The notes under the pieces were generated by a model. That model was given only the letters and a program-made list of their open reading frames with translations. It did not search any database and was not told where the DNA came from. A stretch of 64,000 nt of DNA from Inia geoffrensis (Eukaryota > Chordata > Mammalia > Artiodactyla > Iniidae): the NCBI GenBank assembly GCA_036417435.1, contig CM070912.1, positions 27,826,055 through 27,890,054 on the forward strand, given 5' to 3'. Of the stretch, positions 33,026-44,313 are shown one piece after another. Position 1 is the first letter of the stretch. Each line of letters begins with the position of its first letter. Position numbers and translations under genes: made by a program.

Positions 33026-33263
33026 AATCTCATTTTCTAGGTAGACCAGACAGATTCCTACAGGTCTGGTCTGTCAGTGTAAAGAAATATTAAAATCAAC
33101 ACTCCTACCAGAACGAAAGCTCATGTGTTTTAATGAGAATAGAAGAAGAACATAAGACAGGAACAAATGGCTAAGAATGGGACAGCTGCTCCATCCCAAC
33201 TATTTCCTTGGAAAGGAATTGACAGTTTCTTCAGTTCTCATTTGCATCAAAAACATTAGTAGT

Positions 33264-33266
<3 letters not shown>

Positions 33267-33311
<45 letters not shown>
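33267..33311 (+). repeat. (AC)n microsatellite
   Basis: A pure run of about 22 AC units. Confidence 0.95.
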
Positions 33312-33313
<2 letters not shown>

Positions 33314-33429
33314 TGGGGTTATCAACAGGCACACAGAGTGAAAATATTTTCACGGTGAAGACAACTGCAAAACAAATTCATACCGATGTGCATCACTGGC
33401 CCCTAGCGAACAGACCACCTTAACATTAA

Positions 33430-33680
33430 TGCTTACTCATTCCACAAAAAATAATAGTAACAACCAATGTGTATGTTACCAGGCATTAAGCTAAGTCCTT
33501 TAAATGTGTTAATTCATGTAATCTCCACAACAATCTCGTAAGGGAGATGTTATTTTATTCTTTTCATAGAATGGAAAACTGAAGTTTACAAAATTAAATA
33601 AATTTTCCCAAGACTGCGCAGCTAACAGGTGACAGAGCAGACACCAAAGCCAGCCATGTCCACCTCCCAAGCCCATATCC
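33430..33680 (+). repeat. MIR SINE
   Basis: CAGGCATTAAGCTAAGTCCT, TGTAATCTCCACAACAATCT and AAGACTGCGCAGCTAACAGG follow MIR order. Confidence 0.7.
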
Positions 33681-33689
33681 TCCACGCCC

Positions 33690-34580
33690 TCACTGAACCA
33701 TCTCAAAGATATATTGTCTAATATCTGATGAGCAACATCACATGTCAGGATCTCATCTATAACACTGAATGCTTCAAGAGAAAACCAGAGCTCTTGATCT
33801 AAAACCACACAAAGTCAACTCAAGCTATGGCACTGAACCTAAAAATGTTTTTAGTGGGTCCAGTATAGATCCACCCCCTAACTCTTATCAACTCTAAGAT
33901 TTGCTGAGCTGTGTGCCAAAACCATTACAGTCATAGATCTTCAGAAGGAAAAACCATCCTGTCCAGTCATTTCAGGAACAACAGTGTTGGTAGATGTCGC
34001 TTCTTAGAAGAGAGTTAAAGCCTCATATGAGTTGGAATCGCCAAGTTCCCTCAAAACTCAAAATCCCAAGGATCCTGCTAATGGGTTCCCCCGGATCTCT
34101 TATGGAGCTTGTGCTAGGCATTCATTCATACATGCATGTATCCCTTCATTTAACAAACATCCGTTGAACACTATGTAGTTACTAGGCACTGGAGGTACAG
34201 GGGAGAGTAAGACAAATGTAAACCCTGCCCCTGCCCCAAGGAAGCTTAAAACAGCGATCTCCACCCTGCTACTCAAACACAGCCTTCTTGGAGACCTAGT
34301 CCCACTACAGTCCTGAGAAGGAGACCAAGACACTCTCCATCCCACCCAAGTGATTAATCTGGGGTCAGAGAGCTGATCCAGGGAAGCCAGGCCATTGGTT
34401 GGTCAGAAACCAATCACATTTTCTCTCTCTGGATAAAATGAACTAAAAGACACAGTGATTGAGCACATTATGGACAGAAACGACAGTTATGTTTTACCCA
34501 CTCCACCTCCTGAAGTCCCTGAGGTGTCTTGATTCCTACCCTTCCTGAGCCTGGTTATTCACCAGAAGATAACCCAAGTG
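33690..34580. other. Unique intronic sequence
   Basis: A short old-repeat end lies near 34130-34210 (AACAAACATCCGTTGAACAC). Nothing else was recognised. Confidence 0.4.
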
Positions 34581-34829
34581 CATCCATTAAAGTTCAGGCT
34601 ATGGAATCAGACAGGCCTGGGCTTGAATCCCGGCTCCTCTGTATATTAACTATGATATCATGGACAAACTCTTTAATTTTTAATTTTATTATGGGTATTT
34701 TCAAATATACACAAAGAGAGAGAGAATAATGAATCCCCATGTATTTGGTCACCCAGCTACAATAACAATACTTTTCCCATTTTGTTTCATCTATATCATC
34801 CCCCACAAAATGAAACCTCTTCCATAGGC

Positions 34830-35290
34830 TTTTTCACTTATTAGACAAAAATTTATGGAGCTGCTGCCATGAGCCAGCCCAGTTCCTGCTGTGGGGAGCA
34901 CAGTTGTGACAATACAAAGCATTTGCTCTCGTGGAGTTTACATTGTAGTGAAAGAAGCATAAGTAAAATAATGAGTAGGACAACTTCGGAGAATACAAAA
35001 CTTATGAAGAGAATAATGGGAAAATGGGGAACAGTAGGTGATTTGGTGGCCAGAAAGGTAGACAAGGAAGTCCTCTCCAATGAAGTGGCAATAGGGGTAA
35101 GAGATGAGATGGAAAAGGCCTGGGAGCCTGTGTTGTAGGCAGGAAGCACAGCATGTGCAAAGGCCCTGAGGCAAGAATGAGCCTAGGCAGTTGGAGGGTT
35201 GCTTTGCATATGAAAGGAGCTGATATATTCCGAAGCATTTAGCACAATGCCTCCAGTTAGGAAGGGCTCAATAAATATTAGTTATTATCC
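34830..35290 (+). repeat. Ancient interspersed repeat (unnamed)
   Basis: GGAGTTTACATTGTAGTGAA, GTGCAAAGGCCCTGAGGCAA and GCTCAATAAATATTAG form the same order as the related copies at 26600 and 41640. Confidence 0.45.
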
Positions 35291-35424
35291 CTAAGGGAGG
35301 ACTCATCACAAGACAGTACATTGGAGAGTATTTTGGAAACAGCTCTTTCCTGGAATGCCAACTGCTCTTTAGGTTCACTTAACATATCCTTTCTTCCCCC
35401 TTCAGCAAACATCTGTACCACAAG

Positions 35425-35630
35425 GAGAGGTAATGTAGTGTGGTGGTTAAAAACACAGACCTTGGGATGTGACTGGCCCCATTTAAATCCCAGCTCTACT
35501 ACTTAGTAACTGTATGAACTTTGGACAAGCCGCTTAACCTCTCTGACTTCAGTTTGTCCGTCCTTATGATGGGGAAAATAATAGTACCAACCCAGTAAGT
35601 TCTGTAGGATTCAATGTGGTAGGGGTTTAG
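35425..35630 (+). repeat. MIR SINE
   Basis: GTGTGGTGGTTAAAAACACA, TTAAATCCCAGCTCTACTAC and GACAAGCCGCTTAACCTCTC are typical. Confidence 0.8.
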
Positions 35631-35729
35631 AATGCTGTCTGCTCAGTTTACTGTTATATTACACTATCTCACATATTTCTTTTGTATCTATATTTATCTT
35701 TTTGCCTGCCCTGCTTAGGAAATTACCCC

Positions 35730-35935
35730 CAAATTTATTTTTTACTTATTTGTTTATTTACTTATTTTTTATTTTTTATTTTACTTAGTTTTTATTGAAC
35801 TATAGTTGATTTACAATGTCAATATTAGTTTCAGGTGTACAGCACAGTAATTCAGATCTTCTCCCTTATACGTTACCACAAAATATTGAGGAAACTTCCC
35901 TGTGCTATACTGTAGGTCCTTGTTGGTAATTCCTC
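35730..35935 (-). repeat. L1 3' end, reverse
   Basis: TTTATTGAACTATAGTTGAT and CAGGTGTACAGCACAGTAAT are the complement of a young L1 3' UTR. Confidence 0.8.
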
Positions 35936-36629
35936 CAATTTTTAAAAAGTATTTGGGAATATTCCTTCCAGTGTCTCCAAAAGTCGAGTATGGGACATCC
36001 TGGGTGCCTTGATAAGTATGGACAGATGAATGGAAATCCATTTGGCCCTAGGTATGAGCTGTACAACCTCTTCAGAAACTAAATCATGGGTTTGCTTTTC
36101 ATCTGATTCCTTGTAAAGCCACTTGGGAAAGGTCCTGGGGGAGGAGAGGGTGTGAGCAGAAGCTGGAATAAGAACCTGGTCTTTCTGATGGACTCTGTGT
36201 CCTGAAATATCAAGTCAGCATTTCTCCGGAGTTTGGGGTGAGATCTCACTTGCTCAGATTATGCCGTGAAATAAATACTGTAACATTAACCCCATTCCAA
36301 AGCGGGGTTGCACGTTTGTATGGAATGTGCGGGTCCTTTGTCCCGTCAGTATACGTGAGAGCACAGTCAGGACGGCAACTGGTTCCATTCCAACAGTGAG
36401 CAGGTGAATAATTTAACATGGATGCTTTCATAGACACTGGGCGACACTTTTTATATGGTGGCAATAAAGGTTTTGTAATTGCCGCTGACTTATTCAGTGT
36501 TGATTCCAGCCTTCACCACATCATTAACCAATACTGCACAACCAAGACTCTACTATCAAGTTGGCTGTACTACCATAATGTAGTGTCCTGGATTGGATCC
36601 TGGAACAGAAAAGGGACATTAGGGAAGAA

Positions 36630-36835
36630 ACTAGTGAAATTCAAACAATATCTACCGTTTAGCTAAAAATAACATATTGATGATGATTTCTTAGTTCTGA
36701 CCATACTATAGTCATGTAAGATGTTAAAATCAAAGTGGCTGAGGAATATACAGAACTCTGTGTACTATCTTTGCCACTTTTCTATAAATATACAATTATT
36801 CCCAAATTAAAGTTTTATTTCAAAAAAAAAAAAAG
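36630..36835 (+). repeat. Old L1 3' end
   Basis: ATTATTCCCAAATTAAAGTT followed by an A run ends the element; the upstream text ATATTGATGATGATTTCTTA is degraded. Confidence 0.5.
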
Positions 36836-36927
36836 TGTGCTTTTAACACAAACAAGTTGAGAAACGGTGATCCAGGTGATATGGTGTCCCCAGAGCCCCT
36901 CACTCACATCTCCCATTCTTAACACTA

Positions 36928-37068
36928 GGGACTTCCCTGGCGGTCCAGCGGTTAGGACTCTGCACTTCCACTGCGGGGGTCGCAGGTTCGATCCCTAGTC
37001 GGGGAACTAAGATCCCACAAGCCGCCAGCGCAGCCAAAAAAGAAAAGAAAAGAAGAAAAAAAAAAAAA
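36928..37068 (+). mobile_element. Short tRNA-derived SINE
   Basis: GGGACTTCCCTGGCGGTCCA leads to GGTTCGATCCC and then directly to CGCAGCCAAAA and an A-rich tail. CCCATTCTTAACAC and CCCGTTCTTAACAC are the target duplication. Confidence 0.92.
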
Positions 37069-37074
37069 GGTTCA

Positions 37075-38617
37075 TCCCGTTCTTAACACCAAAGGGAGCC
37101 TACATTTACCCTGGACTCTCAAAAGGGGTGGGAGGTGTCATTGGCAGGCAGGGAGGCTGGGGTCGGGGAGACAGCACGTTCACAGCACTTGAGGACAAAA
37201 TGTGCCTTAATTACACAGAAGCCTAGGAGCCTTTGCAGAAAATCACTATCTCATCTGAATCTACATCCTGTTAATCAAAGAGGTCCAAGACCTTTTGATT
37301 ATCAGACTAAATATTTTTAGGCAATATCACTGAATGCCTGGAAAGACCCTTCAGCATCTGCTGAAGAAAAATCCATCTTCAGATAAAAAAGGCAAGTCCT
37401 GCATATCACCGGAAAAATCAGCTTCACAAAACTGATACAGGTTGGCAAAAAATTTCCCCATATTGAAGCCCTCTGCCCCCTAGTTGCCTTCACCCTAGTC
37501 CTTCTCCACTCCCCTCCTTCCAAATATCCAGATTTCCAGACTTGACTGTTGATTCTCTTAGCATTTGAACAAAGCATAAGGGGAAGACCATAAAGTGACC
37601 TAGCGTTAGTATCAAGAGGAGGAGAGATAAATACATGGAGGTGATTATTCTCTTAAAGCAATGTCAAGCGGGTAATTGAACAGAGATGAAAATAACATTT
37701 AAGTTGGGCCTATCGAATTTCCAGTCAAATCTGGCAACTTGAATGTTTAGTGAAGAACACCCTAAAAATGGCACGATGTGTCCCTTCTTGTTGTATCACA
37801 AGTAGATGCATCTTTCATTCCATTTTTTGTAATGGTAAATCTTTGTAGCTCCCATAATGTCCAGAAAAGGATTTTATATTCAATAGGTGCATGCTAATTC
37901 TGGTACCAAGATCAGGTCCTACTTTCTGGTTATTAGACAGAATTCCTTCTCTCCTAGTTCTCTACTGGTCAGAGTGGGCTCTGGTGACGGTTTGGCTTCT
38001 TGAACATTTAATAACTGATAAATATCAGTTATCTAGTCCTATCTTCTCAGTGAACTTCCCAAATCATTCTTTGTTCTGAACATGCAAATTTTTCCCACAT
38101 GTCTACAATATATAAAGAGCTCCTGTAAGTCAACAAAAGACAAACATGTAATTACAAGAAAACACAATCACTATCAACTACTGAATTAACTTGTTATATC
38201 AATTAAACTTATTAATGTAAATCTGTGGAAAGGCTATATGCTTCTTATTTTCAGATAGTCCCAAAAACACTTGGAAATAAGGATTGAACCAACTTAGCAA
38301 AATTATATGAAATTAATATCTGTGCTAATTCTTATGAGAATGCAGTGTTTGTGACATAACACCTGGAATTCTCTCCTGTAGTTTGCCAGGAATGCTCTGG
38401 TGTAATTCTACCCAGTAAAATATTACAAGACACATTTTTTTTCTTGGTATAAAAAGACCATTGATTACTGAAACACAAATATAGACTAAAAGCAAGAATC
38501 GTAAATAAACCAAGTTAGCCTGTCACAGGAGACTATTGAATTGCTCAGTACCTAGACACCCATCTCTGAACAGTAATTTATTCTCAGTACAACTTTAAAC
38601 AAAAATCCCTTACTAAA
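37075..38617. other. Unique intronic sequence
   Basis: No transposon or exon was recognised across about 1.5 kb. It becomes AT-rich beyond 37860. Confidence 0.4.
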
Positions 38618-38803
38618 GGGACTTCCCTGGTGGCACAGTGGTTAAGACTACACGCTCCCAATGCAGGTGGCCTGGGTTTGATCCCTGGTTGGGGAACTAG
38701 ATCCCACATGCATGCCCCAACTAAGAGTTCGCATGCCACAACTAAGGAGACTACCTGCTGCAACTAAGACCCAACACAACCAAAAAGATAATTTTTTTTT
38801 TTT
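38618..38803 (+). mobile_element. CHR-type SINE, intermediate length
   Basis: GGGACTTCCCTGGTGGCACA starts it, and ACCCAACACAACCAAAAAGA plus A and T runs end it. CCCTTACTAAAG and TCCTTACTAAAG form the target duplication. Confidence 0.92.
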
Positions 38804-40130
38804 AATTCCTTACTAAAGCAAGATTCATTAATGTCGCCTGCCCTTTTTGCCTGATGGAATGGTGAAATTTGAGTGCCTTCAATGATTTTGTTATTCCACT
38901 CAAGTGCTGATTCAAAATCATCCTAAAAATTGAAACTTCAAATGAGAAACTTTCAACGGCTGTCTTTTATAGCCAGGGACTCAATACTATTTCAGCTTTC
39001 TCTACTTCATGGTCACAATCACTCACTTATGATGTTTGGGACTCACAGACACCTAGGTTCAACTTATTTCCCAGTGCAATCTGAAGGAGAATGTGCTCAT
39101 TTCCATCAAAACCAGAATTGGATATGATTGCCATACCAGAGTTGGTGCAATTTACCGTATCTTTCAGGGCTGTGAGATTTGGTCATAAAACTTCCAATGG
39201 CTGGTGTATTTTGCTCTAAAATGTGGCTATTTCTCATATCATTTTATGGTCCAGTTCACAAATAAATAATGTCAGATTATTTAATATAATGAAACCTAAG
39301 ACCTTCTACTTAGTAAACCATTTTCAAACCATGTACACCTTGACTTTGCCAACATACAGCGACATTTCCAAGGCCATGGGCAACTGTCACCATGCAGAAT
39401 CAGAGAATTTTCATCACCTATGTCAAATTCCACAGGCTTATTCATTCCTCTATCCGTTGAGCATGAAAATTTGCAACCAGTCCAAAAGTATGATTCAGCA
39501 AATAAAACACCAATGCCGCTCCTCGTGCTGCTTTAGCAAAGGCGACCCAGACTAGAAAAATGTGCACTGCCAGAAATGTTTCTGTTTTTAAGAACCTCCA
39601 GCCACAACTGAATGCATCCTTTAAATTGTCTGGCTTTTGTGACTGTAAACCAACCCCTCCACATTACTTTAATGTGGCGGTTACTTGAAAACATAATTGC
39701 TAAGAGGAACCACGGTAGTACACTACCGTCAAAAACAAAACCATCTCATTTTCCCCACTGCCTGTTCTCAGTGCACCAGCTCCATAGTGTATGTTGTATA
39801 GACAGACCTTTGAAAGGAAAGAAAATCTTTGGGACCATACTAAGATCCCCAAGTATGCTCCACCAGCTAAAGAATACCTACTGAAACACAACAGCAAATG
39901 CAGCTTTTTTTTTCCTGGAAGAACAATGGAACAATTTGCTACTGTTGAATCACACATACACACCCACCCCAAACCAACATAACCACAACTCAAAACTCCA
40001 TACACATGCACACACGCACACACATACACACACGAAGAGTTTGTGGATTATATTTACAAAACTCTAGTTTTATGAAAAATAAATCTAGTTCTTCTGAACC
40101 AGCATCTGTTAACTGAAAGCAGCATGAAAC
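38804..40130. other. Repeat-poor sequence 3' of exon 2
   Basis: About 1.3 kb with no recognised interspersed repeat. A degenerate CA-rich tract lies at 39950-40035. Open frames at 39223-39555 and 39612-39884 (plus) are antisense to SHISA9 and carry no recognised domain. Confidence 0.4.
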
Positions 40131-40181
40131 CTAAAAGACACAACTGGTCTACCTCAGGAGGGAGACAGATAAGCAAATGAG

Positions 40182-40434
40182 CCATTGGTTAACAGATTAC
40201 CCAATCAAGATGAACCAACAAAATGGGTTATCAGCTAACAGATTTACTATCTAAGATGAACCAACCAAGTAATCCATTGGTTAACTAGGTACCCAACCAT
40301 GATGAACCCACCAAGAGGGCCATTAGTTAACAGATCAACCAAGATGAACCACCCAAGTGATTCTGCTAATAGAAGAACCAAACATGAGAAATCCACCAAG
40401 TGGGTCACTCTTTAACAGAGAAACAAACCAAGTG
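40182..40434. repeat. Degenerate 46-bp tandem repeat (about 5.5 units)
   Basis: Six consecutive related units lie at 40182-40227, 40228-40273, 40274-40319 (each 46 bp), 40320-40362 (43), 40363-40404 (42) and a partial unit from 40405. Shared landmarks in order are CCATTGGTTAACAGAT, then AAGATGAACC, then AACCAAGTGG-like. Divergence rises toward the right end. The array sits in intron 2 about 165 bp past the exon 2 donor. It does not match a transposon I recognise and has no spacers, so it is a minisatellite and not a CRISPR array. Confidence 0.8.
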
Positions 40435-40599
40435 AAATCTGAGGATGCCATACACAGTTTGATCCAGAAGAGATAAAACTTCTTATTCAACAAATAGAAG
40501 CTCTTCATGGACCCAAACATACACCATGAAATCTGGAGTGGTGTGACCACCACTTGGGTCACCACACAGGACTGGAATGGATCGCACAGCTGTACTTAC

Positions 40600-40727
40600 G
40601 AAGATTATTTATGGGGGTTCTGGTATCCATGTTCTCATAATGCTGGACATGGACCACGATGTTGAGATCTCTCTCCATGTGGTCAGTGTTGCAGTGGCCC
40701 TGTGGCCTCATGACATCTGCAAGGGCC
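40600..40727 (-). CDS. SHISA9: SHISA9 exon 2 (partial gene)
   Basis: This 128-base exon encodes the start of the cytoplasmic tail. On the minus strand it follows the polypyrimidine acceptor TCTCTTCTTTCAG (AG at 40729-40728). Its first base, G, completes the codon AG|G (Arg188) left open by exon 1. Then 42 codons are open, beginning ALADVMRPQGHCNTDHMERD and ending with DTRTPINNL, and one base C remains. A consensus donor GTAAGT follows at 40599-40594. The sequence agrees with SHISA9 as I remember it, where NNL is followed by His; C plus the next exon would complete that codon. Intron 1 is phase 2 and intron 2 is phase 1. The exon is unique sequence with no repeat in it. The next exon was not seen anywhere in 1-40599. 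Confidence 0.95.
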
Positions 40728-41079
40728 CTGAAAGAAGAGAAAATTTAAATCTGTTCATTCAAAACAATGATTGGCACATACTTGGGCCTATGAACAAAAG
40801 ACAAGACCCCTTCCTCCATGGAGCTGCCATTCTACTTAGGGGCAGAGGGGAAAAAAAGACATTAGTAAGTAAGATCACTGCAATTAGAGATTACATAAGG
40901 ACCTCACACAAAACAGTTCACATGCCTCTCACAATAGTGATGTAATAGCAGTGTTACCTACTTTATAGAGTTGTTGAGAGGATTAAATGATGAATATATG
41001 TAACATGTCTGCATCCCACAAGTTTAGTTCCCCTTTATGACTAACCCTAGATACCAACACTTCACGTACAGCAATGGTC

Positions 41080-41240
41080 CACTATTCCTAACAATAAGTA
41101 ACATTTACTGAGTACTTACCATAAGCCAGGCACTATACTAGTCACGTTACATACTTTAATTCAATTAAGCAGCATGTAAACATCTTATGAGGATTATTAC
41201 TCTATGTTTGCAGATGAGTAAACAAAGACTCAGAGAGGTG
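41080..41240 (+). repeat. MIR fragment
   Basis: CATTTACTGAGTACTTACCA, GCCAGGCACTATACTAGTCA and AGATGAGTAAACAAAGACTC are MIR-like. Confidence 0.65.
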
Positions 41241-41460
41241 AATTGATTCCATTTACATGAAATGTCCAGAATAGGCAAATCCATAGAGACAAAGTAGATT
41301 AGTGCTTGCCAGGGGCTGGGGGTGTGGGAAGGGAAATAGGAAGTGACTGCTAATGAGTGAAGGGTTTCTTTTTAGGATGATGAAAATGTTCTAGAATTAG
41401 ACAGTGGTGATGGTTGCTCAACTTTCTGAATATACTAAAAACCACTGAACTGTACACTTT
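41241..41460 (+). repeat. Old L1 3' end, interrupted by a SINE
   Basis: GGGGCTGGGGGTGTGGGAAG, GATGAAAATGTTCTAGAATT and AACCACTGAACTGTACACTT are standard L1 3' UTR text. The tail resumes after the SINE at about 41626. Confidence 0.75.
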
Positions 41461-41625
41461 TTAATATTTTTTAGTATTTATTTATTTGGCTGCACCAGGT
41501 TTTAGTTGCGGCACGAGGGATCTTCGTTGTGGCATGTGGGATCTAGTTCCCTGACTAGGTATCAAACCCAGGCCCTCTGCACTGGGAGGGCGGAGTCTTA
41601 ACCACTGGACAACCAGGGAAGTCCC
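41461..41625 (-). mobile_element. tRNA-derived SINE, intermediate length, reverse
   Basis: GGCTGCACCAGGTTTTAGTT begins the reversed body and ACCAGGGAAGTCCC ends it. CTGTACACTTTTT is duplicated on both sides. Confidence 0.9.
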
Positions 41626-41639
41626 TGTACACTTTTTTT

Positions 41640-41870
41640 TTAATCCTAAATATACTGAGATGGAGTGGTCTGGAAAAGCCTTTCTGAGGAGGTGATATCT
41701 GAGTAGAGCCCTGAGCAGTAGAAGGAGTTGGTCACATAAAGACGATGAAAGAACATTCTGGGCAGAGGGAGCAGCAAGTGCAAAGGTCCTGAGGCAGGAA
41801 TGAGTTCAGGTATCTGAGGGACAAGCAAGAAGGCCAGTAAAGCTGGATTATGGCAAACAGGGGGGACAAT
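41640..41870 (+). repeat. Ancient interspersed repeat (unnamed)
   Basis: ACATTCTGGGCAGAGGGAGC, AGTGCAAAGGTCCTGAGGCA and GAAGGCCAGTAAAGCTGG are the same family as 34830-35290. Confidence 0.5.
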
Positions 41871-42116
41871 GTTACAAGGTGTGGATTATCCATTCTCCAA
41901 AACAAAAAAATGCCCAAGTTAACTTAGCTAATCAGTGGAGGGACTAAGTTACAAATCTGAGTGTCTTTGAAATCAGAGTCCAGGCTCCTTCCTACTCTGT
42001 GCAGCAAGCAAGGCCTGAAACTCAAAGGGACTGCAGGGAAGGAATGTTTGAAACATAGAATAGATGCCTCCCAAACCTAATTTGCCTTTTTTCACGTTTA
42101 AACAGGCTCTTCTTTT

Positions 42117-42291
42117 TTTTTTTCTTTCCTCCCTCGTTGCGGAGCACAGGCTCCGGACGCACAGGCTCAGCAGCCATGGCTCACAGGCCCAGCCGCTCCG
42201 TGGCACATGGGATCCTCCCGGACTGGGGCACAAACCCGTGTCCCCTGCATCGGCAGGCGGACTCTCAACCACTGCGCCACCAGGGAAGCCC
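42117..42291 (-). mobile_element. CHR SINE, short form, reverse, shortened tail end
   Basis: The 3' part next to the tail is shorter than in other copies: after the T run the text goes through CTTTCCTCCCTCGTTGCGGA. It ends CACCAGGGAAGCCC. AAACAGGCTCTT and AAACAGGATCTT are the target duplication. Confidence 0.9.
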
Positions 42292-43310
42292 TAAACAGGA
42301 TCTTTATATGAACTTCAGGGGATCTCTGAACTCCTCTGGAATTGAATGGAAATTTTATTTGTGTGTTTTTCTCGAAGAAGAAGCCATAGATCTCAACAGA
42401 TTCTCTAAGGAGCCTCTCCAAAATTTCAGAATATTCAGACTTTCAAGAGGACAGCAAAGTAAATATTCAGGATGTCTATCCATGAGCTCGGTCAGCACGG
42501 CCATGGGCAGATTCCCTGGGCTGCTTCTGAGTGCCAAAATTCATGAAATTCACCTAAAAGCCAAGCCATACTTTTTCCGAGGCAGCCCTTCCCAGAGCAT
42601 GCAGTGAAGACAGGGATTCTTAGAGCCCGCACATCCTGGACAAGGAGTCTTCAAGATGTGGTCCACTCACTCATGGACTGCCTAAAATAATTTGGCATGG
42701 GGGAAGGAAACATGAGAACTTCTGTGTATGGTCTTTAGTCATTAAAAATAAGAAATAAATTTAATATGTGAATTGACGCCACAGCCCTCATTTGGAATAC
42801 CCACGTCAGATGGTGAGAATCTGGAGTCTTGGACCAAGGAGGGCGGCTAGCAGTGGCACCATCATTAGGCTGCATCACCTGTATTGCAGTTATATGCACC
42901 CCTAAAGCAGATGTGCAGGCAAAGTATCTAGTTTTACTAGGCTAACCATCACTACATGGACATGGGGCTTAAAAATGTCCCCCATAACAAAACCACAGCT
43001 AGGAGATAACACTGATGACACGAGCACAGGAAAAGGACAGATTGGACTCTCCCCTCCTCTTCAACAGCTTCTCACAAGGTTAAAACAATGATGGCCTATT
43101 CAGATCAAAATGAAGTCAGCCAAAAATAATCAAAGCTCTCATGAAAACTATTCAAACTATGGATTTATTTAGGAATGATGAGCTTCATCCTCAAAACACA
43201 TTAGGCTTTGAGAGATGAGCTAATGATTGCACGAAGTCAGCACCAGTGGCAACAAATTGTAAATATTTATTTCACCTTCAGCTCACTTTAATATTTCTGT
43301 TCTTATGTAT
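42292..43310. other. Repeat-poor intron 1 sequence
   Basis: No repeat was recognised. The part at 43080-43310 has few CpG, many AAT/ATT motifs and no frame, and could be a non-coding regulatory element. Confidence 0.35.
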
Positions 43311-43317
43311 GCTTTAT

Positions 43318-43500
43318 AGCATATCTAAACAACAAGGTCCTACTGTATAGCACAGGGAACTATATTCAATATCCTGTGATAAGCCATAATGGAAAAGAAT
43401 ATGAAAAAGTATATATATATATATATAACTGAATCACTTTGCTGTACAGCAGAAATTAGCACATTGTAAATCAACTATCCTTCAATAAAATTTTTAAAAA
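43318..43500 (+). repeat. L1 3' end
   Basis: AACAAGGTCCTACTGTATAG, ATATTCAATATCCTGTGATA and TTGCTGTACAGCAGAAATTA mark the young L1 type. A short (TA)n is inside. Confidence 0.85.
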
Positions 43501-43684
43501 ACAATAAATGCTACAGTGTACATAATAATTTTTGTTGGTATGTGCCCATATTGGGGTGTATGCTAAAAAAATTTACAATTAGGGATGTGTTTTTAAAAAT
43601 TAGTGAATTAGTGGAAAGAACCAACTATGTACTACAAGCCAAACAAATGCCCAAGGAATTGGTATTTATGTGTGGCACATACTT

Positions 43685-43835
43685 CGGGTGCTTCTCAAAT
43701 TCGAATGTGCATTCAGATTACCTTCGGGGTCTTGTTAAGATGCAGATTCTGATTCAAGATGTCTGAGGCAGGGCCTGAGACTCTGCTCAAGCTCCCAGGT
43801 GATGGAGATGCTGCTGGTCCACAGGCCACAACCTG
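43685..43835 (+). mobile_element. MER5A
   Basis: GTGCTTCTCAAATTCGAATG, TTGTTAAGATGCAGATTCTG and GGTGATGGAGATGCTGCTGG follow MER5A. Confidence 0.8.
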
Positions 43836-43858
43836 AATAGCAAGATCCTAAAGGTAAT

Positions 43859-44313
43859 GTCATGGTAAATTTTATGTGTCAACTTGACTGACGAGAACAA
43901 AGATTTGGTGAAACATTATTCTGGATGCGTCTGAGAGGGTGTTTTTGGATGAGATTAACATTTAGATTGATAGACTGAGGAAAGCAGATTGCCCTCCATG
44001 GGGTGGGCCTCATCCGATCAGTTGAAGGCTGGAATAGAACAAAAGGCTGACCCTCCCCCAAGTAAGAGAGAATTTCCCTGCCTGATGGCCTTCAAACTGG
44101 GACATCAGCTCTTCATGTTTCTACGGTGACCTACAGGCTTTCAGACTCAAACTGGGACCTTGACTCTGCAGATCTTGGACCTCCCAGCTTCAATTATCAT
44201 GTGTGGCAATTCTGCATAAATCTCTTTATAGATAGATAGATGACAGATAGATAGATACATAGATAGATAGATAGATCTCCTAGAGGTTCTGTTTCTCTGG
44301 AGTACCCTAACAC
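43859..44313 (+). mobile_element. ERVL-type LTR (MLT2-like) with (GATA)n
   Basis: TGTGTCAACTTGACTG, GGTGTTTTTGGATGAGATTA and GTTCTGTTTCTCTGGAGTAC are found at the start, middle and end. The (TATATA) region common in this family has become (GATA)n at about 44228-44275. Confidence 0.65.

Larger units (their letters stand above)
1..40599 (-). other. SHISA9: SHISA9 intron 2 (incomplete)
   Basis: Everything to the left of exon 2 should be intron 2, because the next coding segment (expected to begin with the rest of a His codon followed by ATQMNN-like residues) was looked for on the minus strand by eye and not found. The interval is transposon-rich. The acceptor and the remaining three or so exons would lie beyond position 1. 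This is inference from gene structure; a short undetected exon is possible. Confidence 0.8.

Noticed and set aside
40182..40434. CRISPR-like array
   Set aside because: Units abut without unique spacers and diverge gradually, and the host is a mammal; it is a minisatellite.
1..40599. SHISA9 exon 3
   Set aside because: I scanned the minus strand for the expected continuation after NNL-H and for an acceptor in the right phase and saw no match. A translated search would be decisive.
40577..40945. 122-codon plus-strand open frame over SHISA9 exon 2
   Set aside because: It is the antisense of exon 2; the minus strand has matching splice sites and a SHISA9 protein match, and the plus frame has no recognised domain.
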